Shown: positions 17,836-26,700 of the stretch, in pieces
Numbering within the stretch: position 1 is the first letter of the stretch
How the letters are laid out: each line of letters opens with the position of its first letter
NCBI RefSeq assembly: GCF_017877355.1
Contig: NZ_JAGIPR010000001.1
Location: 767,984 to 831,983 of the forward strand
DNA length: 64,000 nt
Source: Chryseobacterium jejuense
GTDB lineage: Bacteria > Bacteroidota > Bacteroidia > Flavobacteriales > Weeksellaceae
Direction: 5' to 3'
Made by a program: the position numbers and the translations under genes
Notes under the pieces: model-generated
Database searches by the model: none
Told to the model about the DNA's origin: nothing
What the model saw: only the letters and a program-made list of their open reading frames with translations

Positions 17836-19545
17836 TTAATAGACATCTTTAGCATATCGGCCGTTGAGTTCCATTTCTTCCAGATAATGAGCAGCTTCTT
17901 CCTGACTGCGTTTTCCGTGATGCTGAATAATGTTCAACAGTGTGTTTTCTACATCACGGCTCATAGGTTCTTTGGTTCCGCATACGTAAACAGAGGCTCC
18001 GTTTTCAAGCCAGTAAAAAACTTCTTGTGCTTTTTGTTCCAGTTTATGCTGAACATATACTTTTTCTGCCGTATCTCTTGAAAAGGCAAGATCTAAATGA
18101 GTTAAGCTTCCTGTTTTAAGAAAATCCTGAAGCTCCGCCTGATAAATAAAGTCTGATACAAAGTTTCTGTCTCCGAAGAACAGCCAGTTCTTCCCTTCTG
18201 CTCCCACAGCATCACGCTCCCAAAGAAATGATCTGAAAGGGGCAATTCCGGTTCCGGGGCCAATCATGATAATATCTTTATCCGGTTCCGGTAATCTGAA
18301 ATGGCCTGCATCCTGGATATAGAATTCAACCTCTCCGCCTTCACTGAATTCGCTGAGATAACCGCTGCACAGACCGTTGTGTTTCTGGTGGTCAATAAAG
18401 AATTCCGATCTGGCAACGGTAATATGGATCTCATTTTCTCCATGGGCTTCCGGAGAAGACGAGATGGAATACAGACGGGGTGCCTGGGCGGTTAATATCT
18501 GGATTACTTCTTCAAATTCTTCCGCGTTTTTCACGGGATAAATTCTTAAAAGATCCAAAAGACTCAAACGCACTTCCGGAATGGAATGCCCTGTAATCTT
18601 AGCATATTGAGCGACTACAGTTTTTAGTAAATAGCTGATATTTAGATGCTTTTGCAAAAGTTCTTCTACAGTATCTTTAACTTTTGAGGTTTCGATTCGT
18701 TTTCCTGGATCAATTCCCGTTACAGCAATAATTTCATCCACTACGGATTTTGAATTGAAAGGAATGACTCCTAAGGCTGCACCAGGCTTATAGCTTAAAG
18801 ACTCTTCTGTTTCTATTTCAATATGATAGGTTTCCTTTTCAGACGTGATATCATTCAGATTAATAATGGCTGATACTTTTCCCTGATATTTTTTTCTTCC
18901 TGTTGAAGCTTTTTGAACAGGTATATTTTTAACACTGCTGACAGATATTTTATTTACGGCTTCCAAAACATGTTCAATCCAGTTTTGAGCATCCTGTTCA
19001 TAATCAATATCACATTTTTTTAATGGAATGATTCGTTGTCCACCAAGGATTTCAAAGCGGGAATCTACGTCTTCTCCTGTTTTGCAGAATAGAGGATAGC
19101 TGCTGTCTCCCAATGCCAGAACTCCGAATTTCAGAGCACTGAGGTTGATTTCATTCTCATACATATAATCATAGAACTTCTTGGCCAGCACAGGCGGATC
19201 GCCTTCGCCCTGGGTACTGATTACCACAAAGAAAAACTCTTCTTTTGAAAGGTCTTTAGGCTTATATTGGGAAAGATCCGTTAATTTAACCTGAATTCCT
19301 TTCTTTTTGATGATTCCTGCAAGTGATGTGGCTAATTTTTTACTGTTTCCGGTTTCTGTACCATAGGCTAGTGTGATTTTCTTAACCGTATTTTGTTCCG
19401 GTAGCGTTACCTGTAAAGGTGGCTGTGCAGCGGTAAGAGGGGCTCCTGCCAATCCTGCGAGGTATCCGCTTGCCCAGATGGATTCGTCTCTGGAAAAATC
19501 ACTGGAGATTTGCTTTAGAATATTTAATTTATTTTCAGACAGCAT
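17836..19545 (-). CDS. cysJ: Sulfite reductase flavoprotein subunit
   Basis: The 569-residue protein transfers electrons from NADPH through FAD and FMN to CysI. A flavodoxin domain (about 55-195, YGTETGNSKKLA and STQGEGDPP) precedes a CysJ-type FAD domain (about 215-400, PRLYSISSS and GLCSGYLS) and an NADPH domain (about 410-569, GPGTGIAPFRSF, FFGDR, YVCGTKEPMSRDV and final DVY). The start overlaps the end of the upstream methyltransferase gene by 11 bases, showing translational coupling in the operon. Confidence 0.94.
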   Translation of the reverse strand: MLSENKLNILKQISSDFSRDESIWASGYLAGLAGAPLTAAQPPLQVTLPEQNTVKKITLAYGTETGNSKKLATSLAGIIKKKGIQVKLTDLSQYKPKDLSKEEFFFVVISTQGEGDPPVLAKKFYDYMYENEINLSALKFGVLALGDSSYPLFCKTGEDVDSRFEILGGQRIIPLKKCDIDYEQDAQNWIEHVLEAVNKISVSSVKNIPVQKASTGRKKYQGKVSAIINLNDITSEKETYHIEIETEESLSYKPGAALGVIPFNSKSVVDEIIAVTGIDPGKRIETSKVKDTVEELLQKHLNISYLLKTVVAQYAKITGHSIPEVRLSLLDLLRIYPVKNAEEFEEVIQILTAQAPRLYSISSSPEAHGENEIHITVARSEFFIDHQKHNGLCSGYLSEFSEGGEVEFYIQDAGHFRLPEPDKDIIMIGPGTGIAPFRSFLWERDAVGAEGKNWLFFGDRNFVSDFIYQAELQDFLKTGSLTHLDLAFSRDTAEKVYVQHKLEQKAQEVFYWLENGASVYVCGTKEPMSRDVENTLLNIIQHHGKRSQEEAAHYLEEMELNGRYAKDVY

Positions 19546-20380
19546 ATTCGAAGAAATTTTGAGTTTTTGGTACTAAGCTTCCGTTTTCCACCGATTTAAA
19601 ATAAAGGCCCTCCTGCTCTGCATTTTCCAGCCAGGAAAACTCTTCATGAAGGTTCACCACCTTTCCTATCACCACCAATGATGGCGAGGCGAAGGCTTTA
19701 TCACCCAGTATTTTACTGAAATCTTCAAAGGAAGCAGTATATACTTTCTGGTAAGGCGTTGTGGCCTGTTCAATTACCGCAATTTTTTTCTCGCTGGAAA
19801 CATTCAGCCTGTTGAATTTCTCTACAAGATCGGTCAGATTGCCTTTAGACATATAGAATACAAGGGTATCCTGGGTTGCCGCAAGTTCTGTCCAATAGTC
19901 TTCAGTAAGAATTTCAGACTTATAATAAGTAAGAAAACGAACAGATGTTGAATATCCTCTTGCTGTTAAAGGCATTCCCGCATAAGCAGCAGCTCCCAAG
20001 GCAGCCGTAATTCCCGGAATAATCTCAAAAGGAATATGGTTTTCTTTCAACGCTTGCAGCTCGTCCAGAATATTGGAGAAAATAGAAACATCTCCGCCTT
20101 TAAGTCTTACCACGGTTTTGTTCTGTAAAGCATAGTCTACCATTAAAGTATTGATAAGTGATTGAGGGGTAGACGCATTTTTACTGCATTCTTTGCCTAC
20201 GTAAATGATCTCTGTGTCTTTATGAACGTAAGTTTCTAAAATTTCAGGGCTTACGAGACGGTCTGCAAGAACAACATCTGCTTTGGCAATGGCTTTTACG
20301 GCTTTTACTGTGATTAAATCAGGGTTGCCAGGCCCTGCACCGATAAGGTAAACCTTAGGTGATTTTATAGTTGTATTCAT
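19535..20380 (-). CDS. cobA: Uroporphyrinogen-III C-methyltransferase (siroheme synthesis)
   Basis: This SAM-dependent enzyme methylates uroporphyrinogen III twice to precorrin-2. The 281-residue protein has the family motifs GAGPGNPDLITVKA (15-28), VRLKGGD, PGITAALGAAAYAGMPLTARG and a C-terminal SLVVIGKVV. After RLKGGD the usual Pro-Phe-Val-Phe is Val-Ser-Ile-Phe, a small departure. Precorrin-2 then needs the dehydrogenase domain at the N-terminus of the TSUP fusion, so siroheme synthesis is split over two genes here. It overlaps cysJ by 11 bases and follows the cysteine synthase gene by 25. Confidence 0.9.
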   Translation of the reverse strand: MNTTIKSPKVYLIGAGPGNPDLITVKAVKAIAKADVVLADRLVSPEILETYVHKDTEIIYVGKECSKNASTPQSLINTLMVDYALQNKTVVRLKGGDVSIFSNILDELQALKENHIPFEIIPGITAALGAAAYAGMPLTARGYSTSVRFLTYYKSEILTEDYWTELAATQDTLVFYMSKGNLTDLVEKFNRLNVSSEKKIAVIEQATTPYQKVYTASFEDFSKILGDKAFASPSLVVIGKVVNLHEEFSWLENAEQEGLYFKSVENGSLVPKTQNFFEYAV

Positions 20381-20405
20381 TGAAATCGGTCTTAGTTAAA
20401 GGATT

Positions 20406-21317
20406 TTAGAAGAGTCCCTCAAGAGAAAGATATCGTTCTCCAGTGTCGTAATTGATGGTAAGAATTTTAGCTCCAGTCTGTATTTGTGGTAAATGTTTTG
20501 CGATAGCGGCTAAAGCGGCTCCTGTAGAAACTCCTACGAAAAGGCCTTCTCTTTTAGCTGCATTAATGGCATATTCATACGCTTCATCCTTGCCTACTGT
20601 AATCACTCCGTTTAAAAGAGTAATGTCTAATATGGAAGGAACAAATCCGGCTCCTAGGCCTTGTAATGGATGTGGTGCAGGACTTCCGCCGCTTAATACC
20701 GGTGAAAGTTCCGGCTCTACTGCAATTACTTTAAGGTTAGGATATTTTTCCTTTAATGCTTTAGCAATCCCTGTAATATGTCCGCCGGTTCCTACTCCTG
20801 TAATCACATAATCCAACCCATCCGGGAAATCTTTTAAAATTTCCTGAGCCGTAGTTTCCACATGTATTTTTACATTCGCTGGGTTATCAAACTGTCTTGG
20901 GATCCATGAATTGGGAGTTTCTTCTGCTAATTCGTTAGCTTTCTCGATAGCCCCTTTCATTCCTTTTTCTCTCGGCGTAAGCACAAATTCAGCACCATAG
21001 GCTTCCATGATTTTACGGCGTTCTATACTCATGCTTTCCGGCATTACCAGAATAAGCTTATATCCTTTTACTGCAGCTACCAATGCCAATCCTATTCCTG
21101 TGTTTCCACTGGTAGGTTCAATGATGGTGCTGTCTTTATTTAATAACTCTTTGGCTTCAGCATCTTCTATCATCGCTAAGGCAATTCTGTCCTTGATGCT
21201 TCCACCAGGGTTGCTTTTTTCCAGTTTAATCCAGATTTCATGATCTGAACTGAATAAGTTATTGATCTTTACGACTGGTGTATTTCCAATGGTTTCTAGT
21301 GCATTCTGAAATTTCAT
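20406..21317 (-). CDS. cysK: Cysteine synthase (O-acetylserine sulfhydrylase)
   Basis: The 303-residue PLP enzyme makes cysteine from O-acetylserine and sulfide. It has the PLP lysine K42 in NPGGSIKDR, the substrate loop [11 protein letters not shown] (68-78) and the phosphate loop [10 protein letters not shown]. The length and sequence fit CysK more than CysM, though the A/B type cannot be fixed by eye. It lies 28 bases after the serine acetyltransferase gene, and the pair could form a cysteine synthase complex; the acetyltransferase ends in the residue Ile needed for such docking. Confidence 0.93.
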   Translation of the reverse strand: MKFQNALETIGNTPVVKINNLFSSDHEIWIKLEKSNPGGSIKDRIALAMIEDAEAKELLNKDSTIIEPTSGNTGIGLALVAAVKGYKLILVMPESMSIERRKIMEAYGAEFVLTPREKGMKGAIEKANELAEETPNSWIPRQFDNPANVKIHVETTAQEILKDFPDGLDYVITGVGTGGHITGIAKALKEKYPNLKVIAVEPELSPVLSGGSPAPHPLQGLGAGFVPSILDITLLNGVITVGKDEAYEYAINAAKREGLFVGVSTGAALAAIAKHLPQIQTGAKILTINYDTGERYLSLEGLF

Positions 21318-21345
21318 ATCAATACAATTTTTGTTTTTTCTGTTT

Positions 21346-22176
21346 TTATATTACAAAGGTTAATGAATCCGGCAAGGGATTGTTATCCTTTATTCTTATT
21401 TCGCTTTTGTTATAAACCAGCGAATTGGGCGGTACATCCTGGGTAATCCACACATTTCCTCCGATAACGCTTTCTCTTCCTATGGTTGTATTTCCACCTA
21501 AAATGGTTGCTCCTGAATAAATAATGACATGGTCCTCAATATTGGGATGCCTTTTCTGGTTGGCTTTTTCTTTGGAGACATTCAATGCACCGAGGGTTAC
21601 TCCCTGATATATTTTCACATGATCGCCAATGACGGTAGTTTCTCCAATGACAATTCCGGTTCCGTGATCGATGAAAAAGTATTCTCCGATCACTGCGCCG
21701 GGATGAATGTCTATTCCTGTTTTGCTGTGTGCATATTCTGAAATAACACGAGGTAAAACTGGTACTTCCTGATTCCAGAGCTGATGCGAGATTCTGTAAA
21801 CATACGTTGCAAAATATCCCGGATATGCAAGGTATATTTCTTCTAAAGAGTCTGCTGCCGGATCAAATTCAAGGATGGATTGTGCATCCTGAACGAGATG
21901 ACTGTAGATCTGTGGCAAAGCATTAAAAAAAGTATTTACCTGTATTTCGGTAAGGTTTTCGTCTTTTGTTACTGTATTAATCAGGGTGAAAAGATGATTG
22001 TACAGTTGGGCAAAATCCTGTTTCAGCTGATCGGCAGTATTGATGGGCTGAGGAAGAAACAATACTTTATACAATTCTGTTACAAAAACTTTTACTCTTG
22101 CTCTGTCAAAGAATCCATGCGTTTTATCCTGTTTGCTCTGATGAATTCTTTCAATGAATTGGTTTGAAACTGACAT
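21346..22176 (-). CDS. epsC: Serine O-acetyltransferase
   Basis: The 276-residue enzyme acetylates L-serine with acetyl-CoA. It has an N-terminal helical region and a C-terminal left-handed beta helix with hexapeptide turns ([57 protein letters not shown]). Catalytic His and Asp are visible in IDHGTG, and the C-terminus ends FVI, with terminal Ile as expected for docking to cysteine synthase. It resembles the short EpsC/SAT type. The gene lies 5 bases after cysN. Confidence 0.9.
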   Translation of the reverse strand: MSVSNQFIERIHQSKQDKTHGFFDRARVKVFVTELYKVLFLPQPINTADQLKQDFAQLYNHLFTLINTVTKDENLTEIQVNTFFNALPQIYSHLVQDAQSILEFDPAADSLEEIYLAYPGYFATYVYRISHQLWNQEVPVLPRVISEYAHSKTGIDIHPGAVIGEYFFIDHGTGIVIGETTVIGDHVKIYQGVTLGALNVSKEKANQKRHPNIEDHVIIYSGATILGGNTTIGRESVIGGNVWITQDVPPNSLVYNKSEIRIKDNNPLPDSLTFVI

Positions 22177-22181
22177 TTTCT

Positions 22182-23420
22182 TTACTGGATTATACAGGCT
22201 GCTACTGTTGAATTAGATGTTTCATCTACTAAAATGGCAGAACCTGTTCTTTTGTTATTGATAAAACTATCATAGACCAAAGGTTGTGCCGTTCGTAGAG
22301 TTACTTTTACTACTTCATTCAGCTTTATGTCTCCTTCAGCCTTCTCCTGAGTAAGTGTATTGACATCAATCTTGTAATCAATCTCTTTTACTACGGCTCT
22401 TATCAGTCTGCTGTTTTGCTGTAGCAAATATTTGTTACCCGGTTGCAGTGATTTCTGATCCAGCCAGCATAACAGAACTTCAAGGTCTTTTTCAATGACA
22501 GGGAGCTGCTCTTCGGTAGCGAAAATATCGCCTCTGCTGATATCCACATCATCAGTTACATGAATAACTACTGGTTGTCCTTCAAAAGCTTCTTCCTTCT
22601 CAATTCCGTTGATTTCTATTTTAGCAATTTCACTTGTAATTCCAGCCGGAAGAATGTGAATTTTATCTCCTTTTTGAAACGTACCGCTTAAAACCTGTCC
22701 TGCATATCCTCTGTAGTCATGCAGCTCTTTAGTCTGAGGACGAATCACATACTGAACCTGAAAACGGCTTCCGGTATTTAATTCTTCGTTCAGTGTTACA
22801 TTTTCCAGATATTCTAAAAGCGAAGGACCTTGGTACCAATCTGTCTTAGAGGATCCGGAAACGATATTGTCTCCTTTTAATGCAGAGATCGGGAAATAGC
22901 TTACATCATTTAGTCCAAGGCTTTCCGCAATTTTAGCATAATCCGCTTTGATGGTTTCAAATACTTCCTGTGAGTAATTCACCATATCCATTTTATTGAT
23001 GGCTACAGCTACTTTCTTTAGTTTTAATAATGATGCTATGATGGAATGCCTTCTGGTCTGTTCAATCACTCCTTGTCTGGCATCAATCAGGATCACCATC
23101 AAATCAGAGTTGGAAGCTCCAGTAATCATGTTTCTTGTATATTGTACATGACCGGGAGCATCAGCAATGATAAATTTTCTCTTGGAGGTTGAAAAATACC
23201 TGTACGCAACATCAATGGTGATTCCCTGTTCTCTTTCTGCACGTAATCCGTCTGTCAGAAGAGCAAGGTCTACGCCGTCATCATTTTTATTTTTAGAATG
23301 TTTCTCCAGTACTTCTAACTGGTCCTGTAAAATACTTTTACTATCGTATAGCAGTCTTCCGATAAGGGTACTTTTACCATCATCTACGCTACCTGCTGTT
23401 ATAAATCTTAATATATCCAT
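22182..23420 (-). CDS. cysN: Sulfate adenylyltransferase subunit 1 (GTPase)
   Basis: The 412-residue product starts at ATG 23418-23420 (MDILRFITAGSVDDGKST); a longer frame to 23483 adds only an AT-rich leader. G1 is GSVDDGKST (10-18), G3 is DAPGH and G4 is NKMD, followed by EF-Tu-like beta domains. CysN hydrolyses GTP to drive APS formation by CysD. No APS kinase (CysC) domain is fused at the C-terminus, consistent with an APS-type reductase here. It follows cysD by 87 bases and is 5 bases before epsC. Confidence 0.94.
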   Translation of the reverse strand: MDILRFITAGSVDDGKSTLIGRLLYDSKSILQDQLEVLEKHSKNKNDDGVDLALLTDGLRAEREQGITIDVAYRYFSTSKRKFIIADAPGHVQYTRNMITGASNSDLMVILIDARQGVIEQTRRHSIIASLLKLKKVAVAINKMDMVNYSQEVFETIKADYAKIAESLGLNDVSYFPISALKGDNIVSGSSKTDWYQGPSLLEYLENVTLNEELNTGSRFQVQYVIRPQTKELHDYRGYAGQVLSGTFQKGDKIHILPAGITSEIAKIEINGIEKEEAFEGQPVVIHVTDDVDISRGDIFATEEQLPVIEKDLEVLLCWLDQKSLQPGNKYLLQQNSRLIRAVVKEIDYKIDVNTLTQEKAEGDIKLNEVVKVTLRTAQPLVYDSFINNKRTGSAILVDETSNSTVAACIIQ

Positions 23421-23507
23421 CCGTTTGTAATTATAAATGATAAGTGATTGTTGATAATTGATAAAAAAACTTTGAATAATCATTCATCAATTATCTTTTA
23501 TCAATGA

Positions 23508-24416
23508 TTAAAAATAGCCTCCTTTTTTACGGTCTTCCATAGCGGCTTCCGTCACACGGTCATCAATTCTGGTTTCTCCTCGTTCGGAAATTCTGGTGGC
23601 AACGATTTCTTCAATTACGGCATCTATGGTAATAGCCTTAGATTCTACTGCAGCGGTACAGGTCATGTCTCCTACCGTTCTGTATCTTATTTTTTTTACG
23701 GTAATTACATCATCGGTTTCCAGAGTTGCATGTTGAGAATTGGCAATCCATTGTCCGTTGAGGTCTACCACTTCCCGGTCATGCGAAAAGTAAATGGAAG
23801 GAAGTTCTATTTTTTCTTTTCGGATATAATTCCAGATGTCGAGTTCTGTCCAGTTGCTGATGGGGAATACTCTTACATTTTCTCCTTTATGGATTTTTCC
23901 GTTGAAAATGCTCCATAATTCAGGGCGTTGCAATTTTGGATCCCACTGCCCGAATTCATCACGAACCGAGAAGATTCTTTCCTTGGCACGAGCCTTTTCT
24001 TCATCTCTGCGGGCACCTCCGATACAGGCGTCAAATTCAAATTCTTCAATGGTATCCAATAAAGTGAATGTTTGTAACCAGTTTCTGCTCGGGAATTTTC
24101 CTTTAGGTTCCGTTAAACCTTTCTTTTTGATAGTATCTTCTACTTTACGAACTACCAAATCAACTTCTAATTCATTCACAAGTTGGTCTCTAAAGTCCAA
24201 TACTTCCGGAAAGTTATGCCCTGTATCTACATGAACAAACTTGAAAGGTATTTTCCCATAACGGAAAGCTTTTGAGGCTAAATGAGCCAGTACAATACTG
24301 TCCTTTCCACCGCTGAACAAAAGTGCCGGACGTTCAAATTGTCCTGCGACTTCCCTTAAAATGTAAATAGATTCAGCTTCCAACTGATCCAGATAATCTA
24401 AATGATATGTTGACAT
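23508..24416 (-). CDS. cysD: Sulfate adenylyltransferase subunit 2
   Basis: The 302-residue catalytic subunit of ATP sulfurylase makes APS from sulfate and ATP. It has the PP-loop motif FSGGKDS (34-40), FKFVHVDTGHNFPE and the region ACIGGARRDEEKARAKER. The C-terminus ERGETRIDDR and KKGGYF are typical for CysD. It lies 12 bases after cysH and before cysN, its obligate partner. Confidence 0.95.
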   Translation of the reverse strand: MSTYHLDYLDQLEAESIYILREVAGQFERPALLFSGGKDSIVLAHLASKAFRYGKIPFKFVHVDTGHNFPEVLDFRDQLVNELEVDLVVRKVEDTIKKKGLTEPKGKFPSRNWLQTFTLLDTIEEFEFDACIGGARRDEEKARAKERIFSVRDEFGQWDPKLQRPELWSIFNGKIHKGENVRVFPISNWTELDIWNYIRKEKIELPSIYFSHDREVVDLNGQWIANSQHATLETDDVITVKKIRYRTVGDMTCTAAVESKAITIDAVIEEIVATRISERGETRIDDRVTEAAMEDRKKGGYF

Positions 24417-24428
24417 GTTTTCTTTTTT

Positions 24429-25148
24429 TTATTGATGAATATGTAGACCGCATTCTTTTTTATTGGCATCTTCCCACCACCAACGGCCTGCTCTGAAGTC
24501 TTCTCCTTCCTGAATAGCTCTTGTACAGGGTTCACATCCGATGCTTACAAAACCTTTTTTATGGAGATAATTGTAAGGTAACTGATGTTTTTTTACATAA
24601 TCTGTCACCTGCTCGGTACTCCAGTGAAGAAGCGGATGAAACTTAATGATCTGATTATCTTCATCCCATTCTAATGACGGCATATTCTGTCTGTTTGGGG
24701 AATGTTCTGCTCTTAAGCCGGTGATCCAGATTTTATATCCTTTTAAAGCAGATTTCAAAGGATGTACTTTTCTGATGGTACAGCAAGCTTTCCTCTGCTC
24801 TACAGATTGATAAAATGAATTGGGTCCGTTTTCTGATACAAATTTTTTCAGTTCTTCAGTGTCCGGATAATAAGCTTTGATTTCTTTTTTGAAGAAGGCT
24901 TTTGTAGAAGCCCATGTTTCATAAGTCTGCTCGAAAAGTCTTCCCGTATCCAATGTAAATATGTCTACATTCAGATTTTTTATCAAATGAGTAATCACCT
25001 GATCCTCATAGCTGAAGCTGGTTGAAAATACTACTTCATTCGAAAATCTTTCTGTAAGTAATTGTAAAAAGCCAGCTTGAGAAGCCTCTGTGGAGATTTC
25101 TTCCTTCAGTTTTTCGAACTCGTTTTTCAGACTGTTTTCCATTTCCAT
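24429..25148 (-). CDS. cysH: Adenylyl-sulfate (APS) reductase, 4Fe-4S type
   Basis: The 239-residue enzyme reduces APS to sulfite. Cluster ligands C122, C123 and the pair C205, C208 give the CC...CxxC pattern of APS-type (not PAPS-type) reductases. The catalytic cysteine C233 lies in ECGLH at the C-terminus, and FSTSFSYEDQ and DTGR mark the PP-loop-like binding site. With no cysC seen in the window, the pathway runs sulfate to APS to sulfite directly. It is the first enzyme gene after the Rrf2 regulator, and a promoter and dyad lie between them. Confidence 0.93.
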   Translation of the reverse strand: MEMENSLKNEFEKLKEEISTEASQAGFLQLLTERFSNEVVFSTSFSYEDQVITHLIKNLNVDIFTLDTGRLFEQTYETWASTKAFFKKEIKAYYPDTEELKKFVSENGPNSFYQSVEQRKACCTIRKVHPLKSALKGYKIWITGLRAEHSPNRQNMPSLEWDEDNQIIKFHPLLHWSTEQVTDYVKKHQLPYNYLHKKGFVSIGCEPCTRAIQEGEDFRAGRWWWEDANKKECGLHIHQ

Positions 25149-25163
25149 TCAAATTTATTGATG

Positions 25164-25198
25164 CAAATATATATAAAATTCTATAACTCCTATCAAAA
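25164..25198 (-). promoter_or_regulatory. Promoter of the cysH operon
   Basis: TATATTTG (-7 box, 25164-25171) is followed upstream by TTTG at 25194-25197 with 22 bases between, close to the Bacteroidota TTTG/TAnnTTTG pattern. It is placed 16 bases before the cysH ATG. Confidence 0.6.
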
Positions 25199-25209
25199 TA
25201 GTAGAATTT
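25176..25209. promoter_or_regulatory. Dyad overlapping the cysH promoter, candidate Rrf2 operator
   Basis: AAATTCTA (25176-25183) pairs with TAGAATTT (25202-25209), and an inner ATAG/CTAT pairing adds symmetry. It covers the -33 element, so a protein bound here would block transcription. The neighbouring Rrf2 gene is the obvious candidate ligand. The link is inferred from position only. Confidence 0.45.
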
Positions 25210-25222
25210 AAATGAAAAAAAA

Positions 25223-25639
25223 TTATTTTTTGTTAATAAACGAGGTCAGAGTGGCCTCCATCATGCTTTTCCTGGTTTTTTCACGAACAATGATTAACTC
25301 ATTTCTAAGGTAACATTCTGCTTCATCTACACAATCATCACAGGTTTCATAGAAGTTTAAGGATACACAGGGGGTCAATGCAATAGGCCCGTCAAAAATA
25401 CGGTAGATATCCGCCAATGATACTTCATCAGGGGACTTGAGGAGGTAGTATCCTCCTACTTTACCTTGTTTGCTGTTAACAAGTTTAGTTCTTTTAAGCT
25501 CAAGAAGGATTTGCTCCAGAAACTTTTTGGGAATGTTTTCATCCTGTGCAATAATAGAAGTGGACAGATAGCCTTGATTGTAATTTCTTGCTAATCTGAC
25601 CATTGCTTTCAGCGCATATTTGCAACGTTTGGACATCAT
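25223..25639 (-). CDS. Rrf2-family transcriptional regulator (cysteine/sulfur regulation, IscR/CymR-like)
   Basis: The 138-residue protein has the Rrf2 winged helix (about 1-80, with YALKAMVRLA and QGKVGGYYLLKSP). Four cysteines follow at 91, 100, 103 and 109 (C-x8-C-x2-C-x5-C), a pattern near that of IscR and other Fe-S Rrf2 proteins, plus one more cysteine at residue 6. CymR of Firmicutes lacks such a set, so a cluster or a thiol switch seems more likely than pure CysK binding. It is placed upstream of and codirectional with cysH. A palindrome lies 22 bases upstream of its start. Confidence 0.85.
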   Translation of the reverse strand: MMSKRCKYALKAMVRLARNYNQGYLSTSIIAQDENIPKKFLEQILLELKRTKLVNSKQGKVGGYYLLKSPDEVSLADIYRIFDGPIALTPCVSLNFYETCDDCVDEAECYLRNELIIVREKTRKSMMEATLTSFINKK

Positions 25640-25660
25640 AATCTACGCAAGTTATAACAA

Positions 25661-25673
25661 TTTATCTGATAAA
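25661..25673. promoter_or_regulatory. Palindrome upstream of the Rrf2 gene
   Basis: TTTATCTGATAAA is a perfect 6-bp inverted repeat around one base, 22 bases before the regulator ATG. It could be an autoregulatory site, but the sequence does not match the dyad at the cysH promoter. Confidence 0.3.
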
Positions 25674-25756
25674 TGAAATGTTTTTACGGAATGAAAATCA
25701 CAGCCGTGAAATAATCTTTATGTAAGGAATGGTTTATCAACAGAGCTTTACAATCT

Positions 25757-26611
25757 TTAGATGGCTTTATTTTCTTTTTTAAAGACAGACGGAGACTTGC
25801 TTCTATAAGTTTTGAATATTTTATTGAAATGGCTAACATCATTAAAACCAAGTTTATCAGAAATTTCACTGATGTTGTAATTGCTCTGAAGCAGAAGTTT
25901 TTCAGCAGCCTTTATCTTATATTGGATGATGTGTTGTTGAATAGAAAAGCCAGTTTCCTTTTTGATATAGATGCTGATATAATTGGGGGAAAGCAGAAAT
26001 TCTTTAGCCAGGTTTTCTATTTTCATTTTGTCCGCATCCAGAAAATTGACATTGATGTAGTATAAGATCCTGTCTATTCTGTTAAGATTTTTAGAAACCC
26101 ATTTTTGATTGGTGGCATTACTCATGGTATTTCTGGTAAGAATGGTAAAAATCGTTGAAAAGAGATCTGTTGCAATTTCTTTATTATATAAGTTTTTATG
26201 GCTGAATTCATACAAAAGAATACGGGAAAGCTGAAGAAGGTGCTCTCTGTCAGATTTATTTTTAATCCCTGATTCATACACAAAAGACCGGTCCTCCATC
26301 AGTAGCTGGAGAATTTTTTTCAGTTCATTTTTCTTGTTTATCAGAAGATTTTCCCAGATATATTCCTCCGTAAATTTTATATAGATGAAACTGGTTTTGT
26401 TTTGAATAGTAAATTCATGAGCATCACTGGGTCTTAAAAGGAATACATCTCCTTTTTGATAGGGAAATGTAATGCCGTTCAGATGATGGGAACCTTTTCC
26501 ATTTTCTATGATAATCAGCTCATAGAAGTTATGGTTGTGATATTCAATGTCCCAGATTTCCTTTTCGATCCGGAAAACATTGAAGGAATTGAAATTGACA
26601 ATTCTTTTCAT
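25757..26611 (-). CDS. AraC-family transcriptional regulator
   Basis: The 284-residue protein has an N-terminal cupin-like domain (YHNHNFYELIII and GDVFLLRPSDAHEF, residues about 20-90) and a C-terminal AraC helix-turn-helix pair (about 185-284, AKEFLLSPNYISIYIKKETG and ISDKLGFNDVSHFNKIFK). It should sense a small molecule and act on the divergent deacetylase and DoxX genes. The shared upstream region spans about 90 bases from 26612 to 26700. Confidence 0.88.
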   Translation of the reverse strand: MKRIVNFNSFNVFRIEKEIWDIEYHNHNFYELIIIENGKGSHHLNGITFPYQKGDVFLLRPSDAHEFTIQNKTSFIYIKFTEEYIWENLLINKKNELKKILQLLMEDRSFVYESGIKNKSDREHLLQLSRILLYEFSHKNLYNKEIATDLFSTIFTILTRNTMSNATNQKWVSKNLNRIDRILYYINVNFLDADKMKIENLAKEFLLSPNYISIYIKKETGFSIQQHIIQYKIKAAEKLLLQSNYNISEISDKLGFNDVSHFNKIFKTYRSKSPSVFKKENKAI

Positions 26612-26700
26612 TGATAATGGATTTTTACAAATTTAAGATTAATTTTTACAATAATAACGAACGGTTTAATAGTCAATTTTGCAGTATAAATAAATGTAAA

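Noticed and set aside
22182..23483. Longer CysN start at 23483
   Set aside because: The first 21 residues are AT-rich and not conserved; the G1 motif begins properly at residue 10 from the ATG at 23420.
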